From Streptomyces cinerochromogenes (GTDB lineage: Bacteria; Actinomycetota; Actinomycetes; Streptomycetales; Streptomycetaceae), in the NCBI RefSeq assembly GCF_014648635.1, contig NZ_BMRM01000002.1, positions 186,001-250,000 on the forward strand: a DNA stretch of 64,000 bases, written 5' to 3'. The notes beneath the pieces are model-generated. The model was not told where the DNA came from. It saw nothing but the letters and a program-made list of their open reading frames with translations, and ran no database searches. Of the stretch, positions 58,251 through 64,000 are shown one piece after another. The translations under genes and the position numbers were made by a program. Within the stretch, counting starts at the first letter, position 1, and each line of letters begins with the position of its first letter.

Positions 58251-59660
58251 GTGCAGACACCGTGGCGACAGCAGCCATCACCGTGCTGGAATAGCGACAT
58301 GCTGATCTCAGATGTGCCCAAGCAGGCTGGCGCCGCCGCTCGGCTGGTCGACCCGATCGCCGTGCCTGGTGGAGCACTTCCCGTACCGGGGTCGGGACGC
58401 GGCCGGAAGCACGGGACTAGCCAGACCGAGCCTTTCGACCGGTGGTTCCGTTACCCCGCCGGCTTTGCCTCGGACTACGTAGCTTCCCTGTTGGCGCATC
58501 TAGAACTGCCAAAGGGCAGCACCGTAATCGATCCGTTCGCCGGTTCCGCTGTTACCGGGACGGCCGCGCGACGAGCGGGCCACTCCTTTTTCGGTATCGA
58601 GGCCCACCCAGCGATTGCGGAGCTTGGGCAACTAAAACTGCAACCTGCCCCGCAGCATTGCCTCTCGTTTAGCGAGACGGCGAAGCAACTAGTGACCGCG
58701 GCGGAGTCCCTCGCCGCTGCTTCCGAGGCTCGCCTCAACGAGGAGTCCGATCTAGTTAGACGATGCTTTACTGAACCTGTATTGACTCGTCTTACATCGC
58801 TTCGCGACCTGATCCGAGCGGGTGCAGCCGAGGAATGGCATTTGCATGCCAAATGGGCACTCCTGGGGACTCTTCGCGATGTCGCATCGGCGCGTGTCGG
58901 CTGGCCCTACCAGAGGCCCGGATCGGAGCGTAAGCCGACGTACGCAGACCCCTTGGGTCGTTTTCTACAACGGGTTTCGTGGATTGAAGAGGACCTCAAG
59001 CAGCAGTCCGATTTTCCAAAGGGGCTAGACTTCAAGGTAGTAAACGGCGACTCGCGATCTCAAGCTTCCTGGGCGGAAATCGACGCGGGAAGCGCTCAGG
59101 GATGCGTGTCTTCACCCCCCTATCTCAACAATTTCGACTACGCCGACGCCACCCGACTCGAATTGTATTTTTGGGGAGATGTATCAAGCTGGGCAGAAAT
59201 GTGCTCCTCCGTCCGGGCCGAAATGCTCACGGCTACGACACAGCAAAGCAGCGTCGGGGCAGCGATGAACGCACGATCGGAACTGCGCAGCTACGGCGAC
59301 GTCGCCAAGGCGATAGAAGACATCGTAGAGAAACTCACTACTGAGCGTACTGTTCGCCGCAGGGGAAAGGAATACGATCGAGTAGTCCCCGACTACTTCC
59401 TAGCGATCGCGCAGGTGCTAGAGCAGCTAGCAACCGCGATGCAACCGGGAGCGTCGGCGATCTGGCTGGTAGGCGACAGTGCCCCATACGGGGTTTACAT
59501 CGACACACCGCGGCTCATTAGTGAGCTTGCTCAGGAGTTGGGATTCTCGTCTGAGAAGGACGTCGTGCTCCGCCGCAGGGGACAACGCTGGGCAAGTAAC
59601 ACGACCCGACACGACGTCGAGCTCTCAGAAAGGATGATCGTGCTTAGGAGAACGTCGTAG
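58251..59660 (+). CDS. DNA methyltransferase (N6-adenine/N4-cytosine type)
   Basis: A 469-residue amino-methyltransferase. Motif I is VIDPFAGSAVTGTAARRAGHSFFGIE (94-119; the usual GSG is GSA here) and motif IV is SSPPYLNNFDYADATRLELYFWG with SPPY at 288-291. The order motif I before motif IV, with about 190 residues between, is an alpha- or gamma-like arrangement in which the insert may be the target-recognition domain. GTG 58251 with AGGA upstream follows the kinase stop by 10 bp; ATG 58299 is an alternative. No restriction endonuclease gene is adjacent. It may mark the host or be a target of the kinase. Confidence 0.85.
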   Translation: MQTPWRQQPSPCWNSDMLISDVPKQAGAAARLVDPIAVPGGALPVPGSGRGRKHGTSQTEPFDRWFRYPAGFASDYVASLLAHLELPKGSTVIDPFAGSAVTGTAARRAGHSFFGIEAHPAIAELGQLKLQPAPQHCLSFSETAKQLVTAAESLAAASEARLNEESDLVRRCFTEPVLTRLTSLRDLIRAGAAEEWHLHAKWALLGTLRDVASARVGWPYQRPGSERKPTYADPLGRFLQRVSWIEEDLKQQSDFPKGLDFKVVNGDSRSQASWAEIDAGSAQGCVSSPPYLNNFDYADATRLELYFWGDVSSWAEMCSSVRAEMLTATTQQSSVGAAMNARSELRSYGDVAKAIEDIVEKLTTERTVRRRGKEYDRVVPDYFLAIAQVLEQLATAMQPGASAIWLVGDSAPYGVYIDTPRLISELAQELGFSSEKDVVLRRRGQRWASNTTRHDVELSERMIVLRRTS

Positions 59661-59671
59661 CCGCGGGTCAC

Positions 59672-60697
59672 CTAGGGCTGGCCTGCTTGCGTTGAATCAA
59701 GTGCGCCAGCTCGCGCCTCATGAAAAGCATCCATGAGGTCGGATTTCAATCGTCGTGTGTCGGCAGCTCTCTCGAAAACCATGGATCGATGGGCCAGCTT
59801 CCCCGCTTCAGCCCGGAAGGCCAGGACTAGCTCGTCAAAGGCCGTTGCCAGCACCTCCGAGGTAAGTCCTGCTCGGCGGGCTAGGTCAAACCCAAGAAAC
59901 CTAACTACCTCCGATCTACTACTTTGATCAATGTGGATGAGGTCTTCTCCTCCAGGCCGCTTGATAGTGACCAGTCGGTGAGCCAAACGGCGACTTGCTT
60001 CGCTAAGGCCGTACCCGCCCTTGAGGCGCTTCTCTTCCGCTGACCTCTCCCCGCGTTTTGGTACCACAATTGCGGCAAAACGTTCTGCGCCGGCGTAGAT
60101 GGCCTCGTTCACTTGCTTTCCCGCAAGAGTTTCCTTTGACAGCTTCGGGATAGCTCTGTCAGGTGTATCCGAGCGGTTGATCAACAGAGCGATCACCAAG
60201 CCAACTGGTACAGCCTGCATGACCTCGGCTGCTCTACCGGACCTGAGCGCCACTACCTGATTCAACCGAGCCGTCGACCATGCGCGATACTTATTGAGAG
60301 CCATCCTTTCCATTGCGGCAACCTCTGCCGGCGAGAGGAAGATATGGCCATCATCGGGATCCTTAGTGTCAAGCAACCACAGAAGAGCTCGGGCCTCCAC
60401 TCCGACGAGGAGAGCTTCGCCACCAGCCTCTGTCACCAGAGGCTCGCGATATCCCGCCTGGAACACTTCCTTCGGAGCCGCCGGCAACTGTGCTAGGCGA
60501 TCCCGCAGAGTGCGTCCTCTTGCTAGTGGGTCGAAGAACCTGCGACACAGGTCCAAGTCTGCTTCCAGGTCGTCAGACGGCTTCCCATAACACAGTGTCC
60601 AGAGACGATCGAGATCCCGCCTAATGGTGCTGGCTTCTGCCTTGGTGAGCACCAACGGAACGCCAAAGATTGAACGGCCGAAATGAGCTGAGGTCAC
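59672..60697 (-). CDS. Unrecognised 341-residue protein of the SMC-like operon
   Basis: A mainly helical soluble protein that I cannot assign. Features are an N-terminal LTKAEASTIRRDLDRLW, a middle LLVGVEARALLWLLDTKDPDDGHIFLSP strand-rich stretch, a long helix, and a C-terminal RSEVVRFLGFDLARRAGL ... AFDELVLAFRAEAG. No HNH, PD-(D/E)xK or Toprim motif is evident. The start GTG 60697 overlaps the ATPase stop (GTGA), so both are translated together. By position it could be a partner or effector of the SMC-like ATPase; this is inference. It converges with the methyltransferase with 11 bp between stops. Confidence 0.75.
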   Translation of the reverse strand: MTSAHFGRSIFGVPLVLTKAEASTIRRDLDRLWTLCYGKPSDDLEADLDLCRRFFDPLARGRTLRDRLAQLPAAPKEVFQAGYREPLVTEAGGEALLVGVEARALLWLLDTKDPDDGHIFLSPAEVAAMERMALNKYRAWSTARLNQVVALRSGRAAEVMQAVPVGLVIALLINRSDTPDRAIPKLSKETLAGKQVNEAIYAGAERFAAIVVPKRGERSAEEKRLKGGYGLSEASRRLAHRLVTIKRPGGEDLIHIDQSSRSEVVRFLGFDLARRAGLTSEVLATAFDELVLAFRAEAGKLAHRSMVFERAADTRRLKSDLMDAFHEARAGALDSTQAGQP

Positions 60698-63072
60698 GTA
60701 GTCAATTCCTCTGCGAAGTATCCGCGGTTCTCGAGGCTGCGGAACTGTCCATCAACGGGCACATCACCATGCCCGCTTGGCCTGTCTTCTTCGAGAGGAA
60801 GGATGACGACGACCTGATCCCTTGAAACCCCAGGTTCGCGAACTTTGAGGAGGTTAACCAGGGACGACATATTCTTCCAGTCCAAAAAAGCGCCAAATTC
60901 GTCGAGCGCGATCAGCCTGTTGGCAGCCGGCAGTTCTTCAGCGTCGATCTTCGCAATTTGGGCTTGGGTGTAAGCGAGCACCTGCTGTCCGCTAGAGAAT
61001 CCCGTGAGCGGACGCCGTTCCTCTTCACCATTTTGGTTAACCCAAACGATCGACATGTCGTGCGCGTCGAGTCGAACTCGATCGCCACCTTCGAAAAGAG
61101 CCTTCCGCACGAATTCGTCTTCAAACCAGCGTTGCACTTCCCGCCCCAGCCAATGGCGGGCCGCTCTGTCGTATGGGGTCTCCGCGTCCTCCTGACCCGT
61201 TCCAGTTTGCAGCCCGGCCTGCAGCCTACTCAGTGCAGTGCCCGTCCCGCGGACGGCTTCGTCGATCAAATGCAATCTATTGCGTGCTCGATCTAGCTGA
61301 GCGGACACGCTACATAGAAACGCTGCCTTCTGTTCCAGGTTCATGCTGCTGACTTGAGCAATGTCCACTGCATTGCGAACCCACCCAAGCTCCTCGGCCG
61401 TCTGAAGTTGTAGCAGCACTTGCTCGGTCTCTCTTTCGCGCCGTTCGAGAGATTGCTGAGCCCTTTCCGCTTGTTGAACAGCCTGAGTTTCAGCCCGGAC
61501 GATCTCCTCAAACTTCTCGGCTTCGCTCGCGACCTGACTGTGGATCCGCGAGATCTTCACTCCGAGCTGCTTACATAGCTGCGCCAGCTCGGCAGACAGA
61601 GATTCCTCATCAAGACCGCCGCCGAGCAACTCTCTCGTATGCGTCAGCCGAGCATGCCTGGTCTGAACCTTGGCTGCTTCTTGATCGAGTTCGTTACGCG
61701 CTCCCATAAGGTCATCCAAAGTGCGCGCCGCCTGTTCAGGAAGCCCTTCCGCAGCGTTTCGTAGACGCACCTGGGCTTTACTGAGGGCGCTTTCTGCGGC
61801 CTCGAACTCGGCCAGTGTGTCCTTGGCCTGAGCAAGACTGTAAAGGCGATCTCGCGTTTTCTCGATCTCGTCACTCAGGCGTGCAGCATCCGCAGAAGGG
61901 GTCCGTTGTCCAAGGATCTCACGCTGCCTCGAAAGGGCTTCTCTGAGGCTTGACACAGTCCAGTCAGTCGATCCTCCGTCGCCTTCCAGCAACGCCGCAT
62001 GACCGAGGTTTTCACGCTCCGCCTCACTGAGACGGCGGACGAGGTCGTCAAGTACCTCCAGGACAAGGGGCGCCGCATGGACTTGAGGCAATAGTTCGGT
62101 CAGCTCAGTGAGCTTTGCACTGGCCTCCCCTATAGCGGCATCAATCACATCGCGTTCCGGATCCACCTCCGCACTCGCAGCGAGCATATCGAGGGCGATT
62201 CTGGCATTCCTTGCCGCGCGATCATGGCGATCGAGATACTTCTGAGCGTTGGCAAATTCCCGCTCCGCTTCAGCATCTTGATGCTGCCTGGCACTGGCTT
62301 CTGCGATTCTGTTGTTCAGCTCCTCTTTTTTTCGCTCGATTGCTTCAAGCTGATTCTTGAGCTCCTCCAGCTTCGCATCCATTTCGGGACCCTGACCGCG
62401 TACTTCTACCAGCTGATCGGATACCTGCTTGGCCCTCTGCAGCAAACCCATGCGTTCGGTAGCCGTTTCCCGCCTCTCGGTGAGGCTGGTAGCACGGATT
62501 CGCGCTTCTTTCGCCGCGAGAACTTCGGAAGCGATCTTTTCAGGAGAAACATGAGTTATCAAAGCGTGGACGCTCGCGAGATGTTCATCCATGGAGTCGA
62601 CCCGGAACTGTCGTTGAGAGTCCCACCCTTGGATGTCCTTTTGCGCTTCAAGAACTCTGCCAGCGAGGACGTTCTGAGGCGTCTCAGCGGCCACGATATG
62701 ATGCACGCGGAGAATCTCAGAAACGTCGCGCAAATTGGCTTTGCGGCCATTAATTAGCAACGCCCCTATGGTGTCATCTAGAGGCTCGCCGGGATCATCG
62801 GGCCAAAGACTTGGCTCAAGATCCCACTCCAAGGTTTCTCCGTCTCGGAGGCCGGAGATTTTAACTCGGGCGGCAAGCAATTGGCTTTTAAATGAGGCCC
62901 AAGCCGCCGCATCACCGCGGAAGGGATTCGCGCCTGTGCAGAGCGACAGGAGCTTTATCGCGTTTGTCTTACCGATACCGTTATGCCCCTGGATCTTACA
63001 CAGCGGCATGTCGGGAATCTCATCAATGATACGCAGGCCCCGCCGGCGCTCTGACTCAATCTTGATGTGCAT
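60694..63072 (-). CDS. SMC/Rad50-like ABC ATPase with coiled coil
   Basis: A 792-residue protein. Walker A is GHNGIGKTN at 29-37; then a long coiled-coil region (about 190-600, rich in Glu, Gln, Ala and Arg with heptads such as EELKNQLEAIERKKEELNNRI); the ABC signature is LTGFSSGQQ at about 690 and Walker B is NRLIALDEFGAFLD at about 722. This is the layout of SMC/RecN/Rad50-like and Lamassu LmuB-type ATPases, but shorter than Wadjet JetC or MukB. Such ATPases sense or bind DNA ends and structures and activate an effector in conflict systems. It overlaps a 63-residue gene (17 bp) and the 341-residue gene (4 bp), forming one translational unit. Confidence 0.92.
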   Translation of the reverse strand: MHIKIESERRRGLRIIDEIPDMPLCKIQGHNGIGKTNAIKLLSLCTGANPFRGDAAAWASFKSQLLAARVKISGLRDGETLEWDLEPSLWPDDPGEPLDDTIGALLINGRKANLRDVSEILRVHHIVAAETPQNVLAGRVLEAQKDIQGWDSQRQFRVDSMDEHLASVHALITHVSPEKIASEVLAAKEARIRATSLTERRETATERMGLLQRAKQVSDQLVEVRGQGPEMDAKLEELKNQLEAIERKKEELNNRIAEASARQHQDAEAEREFANAQKYLDRHDRAARNARIALDMLAASAEVDPERDVIDAAIGEASAKLTELTELLPQVHAAPLVLEVLDDLVRRLSEAERENLGHAALLEGDGGSTDWTVSSLREALSRQREILGQRTPSADAARLSDEIEKTRDRLYSLAQAKDTLAEFEAAESALSKAQVRLRNAAEGLPEQAARTLDDLMGARNELDQEAAKVQTRHARLTHTRELLGGGLDEESLSAELAQLCKQLGVKISRIHSQVASEAEKFEEIVRAETQAVQQAERAQQSLERRERETEQVLLQLQTAEELGWVRNAVDIAQVSSMNLEQKAAFLCSVSAQLDRARNRLHLIDEAVRGTGTALSRLQAGLQTGTGQEDAETPYDRAARHWLGREVQRWFEDEFVRKALFEGGDRVRLDAHDMSIVWVNQNGEEERRPLTGFSSGQQVLAYTQAQIAKIDAEELPAANRLIALDEFGAFLDWKNMSSLVNLLKVREPGVSRDQVVVILPLEEDRPSGHGDVPVDGQFRSLENRGYFAEELTT

Positions 63073-63247
63073 CGGTCATCAGCCTTTCGAGAGCCAGCCC
63101 CACATCGAAAGGCTCAGCCGCTAGGTAAGACAACACAGTCAGGTCATCGGAAGTGAGGACCTCTTGAGATGAGTCAGGGGTATGGGAACTCGAAGCCGCC
63201 ATAACCTCACCCAAAGTACTCAACATGCGCTGGCCTGGATTTGCCAC
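63056..63247 (-). CDS. Small protein at head of the SMC-like operon
   Basis: At most 63 residues (GTG 63247; ATG 63226 and ATG 63202 are also possible). The C-terminal half (TSDDLTVLSYLAAEPFDVGLALERLMTD) looks like a small helical domain, similar in size and place to the middle components of ABC-three-component systems. An in-frame stop lies upstream, so it is not longer. It overlaps the ATPase gene by 17 bp. Family membership is inferred from context only. Confidence 0.65.
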   Translation of the reverse strand: MANPGQRMLSTLGEVMAASSSHTPDSSQEVLTSDDLTVLSYLAAEPFDVGLALERLMTDAHQD

Positions 63248-63487
63248 GGCACCGCCCCCACCGGTTCAACCTTGCATACGCGTTGGCGGTTCAGTCTACT
63301 GGGACCCCGCCCAGTTCCACCGCCCTAGTGTCATGGTGGATCACCTACCCACCCTCGGTCGAGCGCAAGGCACATACAGGCCATTGGCCGGAATCAGTTC
63401 TTCCGTTCGCTACAGCTTGGGTACATCGCCCGCTGACTTGGCAGGACCGCGCCGCGGAGCCGAGCTCGACCGTGCACACTGCCAGGC
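63248..63487. other. Divergent promoter gap
   Basis: 240 bp between the SMC-like operon and the last gene. Small frames occur but none looks coding. A CACACT box at 63475-63480 is 7 nt before the next ATG. No element operator copy was found here. Confidence 0.5.
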
Positions 63488-64000
63488 ATGCCCCACTGGC
63501 TGATCACCGTGCTCATCGCCATCGCCACAGCGCTTGCCACAACCGTGGTTTCAAGTCTCACGATCGCTCCAAGGCTGGAGGCGCGTAACAGGAAAATCCA
63601 GGCAGGTCACCAAGATCGCGAGCAGTTCGGTCGAGCTGTCCTTGCGGTACTCACCTGCGGCGCCCGTCTGGCTGCCATGCGCATCCCTGACGATGCGTCA
63701 CCGACTGTCCGGCAGGCTCTAACCCAGGAGCTGGATCGCTGGCGTCAAAGGGTCGACGATGCGACCCGAGATCTGTCTGACAGCACCGCGCCCCTGTCCT
63801 TCGTGCTGCCGCTACGTGAGGTGGCGCTCCGGTTCGCGTTGACTACTCGATTGGTATGGATCTCCGAGCGGGCCGAGGACTCCAAGGTTGAGGCTCTAAT
63901 TGAGTTGGCCGGCCTAGCACAGGGCTTGTATTTCGCGGCTTGGTGGAGGCGACCGAGGCGGCTGCGGTGTCTGCGGCGACTGATCGCCGTGATGGATGAC
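63488..64000 (+). CDS. Membrane-anchored protein, truncated by window edge
   Basis: An open frame from ATG 63488 that reaches the window end (171 codons visible, no stop). One N-terminal membrane helix (WLITVLIAIATALATTVVSSL) is followed by a basic segment and helices with many Arg and Leu. No domain was recognised. The likely orientation is a cytoplasmic helical domain tethered to the membrane. As a membrane protein next to an SMC-like operon it could be part of the cargo, but it is divergent and may belong to another unit. Confidence 0.7.
   Translation, partial: MPHWLITVLIAIATALATTVVSSLTIAPRLEARNRKIQAGHQDREQFGRAVLAVLTCGARLAAMRIPDDASPTVRQALTQELDRWRQRVDDATRDLSDSTAPLSFVLPLREVALRFALTTRLVWISERAEDSKVEALIELAGLAQGLYFAAWWRRPRRLRCLRRLIAVMDD

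Larger units (their letters stand above)
47731..64000. mobile_element. AICE integrated at tRNA-Arg(CCU), right end outside window
   Basis: The full AICE backbone is present: integrase next to the tRNA 3' end, Xis, a RepSA-like initiator, Spd-type membrane proteins, an FtsK-like Tra, a GntR/KorSA repressor and a Pif-like NUDIX. The order is like pSAM2-type elements. By eye I did not find a copy of the tRNA 3' end in the rest of the window, so the right boundary is set to the window edge only for display. The segment from about 56.9 kb is A+T-richer cargo. Confidence 0.85.

Noticed and set aside
56912..59660. Complete Pgl/BREX type 2 system
   Set aside because: No pglZ-like phosphatase, no pglY ATPase, and the kinase is far shorter than PglW.
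60694..63072. Wadjet JetC or RecN housekeeping protein
   Set aside because: Too short for JetC, no JetA/B/D neighbours, and RecN lacks such coupled partners and motif spacing.
63225..63588. Small forward frames at 63225-63588
   Set aside because: They overlap the small reverse gene or the longer 63488 frame and show no coding signs.
47885..64000. Right attachment repeat of tRNA-Arg within the window
   Set aside because: No second copy of the tRNA 3' end was found by eye; a computed repeat search would settle it.

Overview
The window is a high-GC actinobacterial chromosome segment, almost certainly Streptomyces. Genes begin with GTG or TTG as often as ATG, there are many leaderless genes with a TANNNT hexamer 6-7 nt before the start, a HrdD-type sigma factor, and an integrated actinomycete integrative and conjugative element (AICE). 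From memory, the order galU-moeA-moaC-moaB, penicillin acylase, mscL, fruA-fruK-deoR, hrdD resembles the Streptomyces coelicolor core chromosome. This was not searched. Region 1 (1-9 kb): a reverse-strand operon of flavin monooxygenase, alpha/beta hydrolase and short-chain dehydrogenase (cut by the left edge) with a divergent MerR regulator; an orphan serine recombinase; an exonuclease III; a GNAT enzyme; an EamA transporter facing a LysR regulator; and tRNA-Ala. Region 2 (9-15 kb): a reverse-strand series galU, moeA/glp, moaC, moaB, rimJ-like and the membrane protein GlpR/SepX, joining molybdenum cofactor synthesis to the gephyrin-like division pair. Region 3 (15-30 kb): cell-envelope and transport genes (penicillin acylase-like Ntn hydrolase, K+/H+ antiporter with an apparent CTG start, MFS exporter with a possible leader peptide, FmdB, MTA phosphorylase, RcpC/SAF protein, MscL, LtrA, P1-family peptidase, L,D-transpeptidase lipoprotein, DUF6227). 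Region 4 (30-48 kb): the fructose PTS operon, transporters each paired with a regulator, hrdD with a sigma-R-type promoter, and a double IclR regulator; then tRNA-Arg(CCU). Region 5 (47.7 kb to the right edge): an AICE integrated at tRNA-Arg. Int, Xis, RepSA, SpdD, small transfer proteins, a DUF2637 protein, the FtsK-like Tra and a small regulatory protein run leftward; a GntR/KorSA-type repressor and a Pif-like NUDIX protein are divergent. Five copies of a palindromic operator (ACTCGT-N4-ACGAGT) lie at the element's promoters, pointing to one repressor circuit. To the right of this backbone (56.9-63.3 kb) is a visibly more A+T-rich cargo block: a eukaryotic-like protein kinase and a DNA methyltransferase in one operon, converging on a tightly overlapping trio of a small protein, a 792-residue SMC/Rad50-like ABC ATPase and an unrecognised 341-residue protein. 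The trio looks like a Lamassu/ABC-three-component type conflict system, and I regard this block as the best candidate for an undescribed (probably anti-phage or anti-plasmid) system. The right attachment site of the element was not found and probably lies beyond the window. A truncated membrane-anchored gene runs off the right edge.
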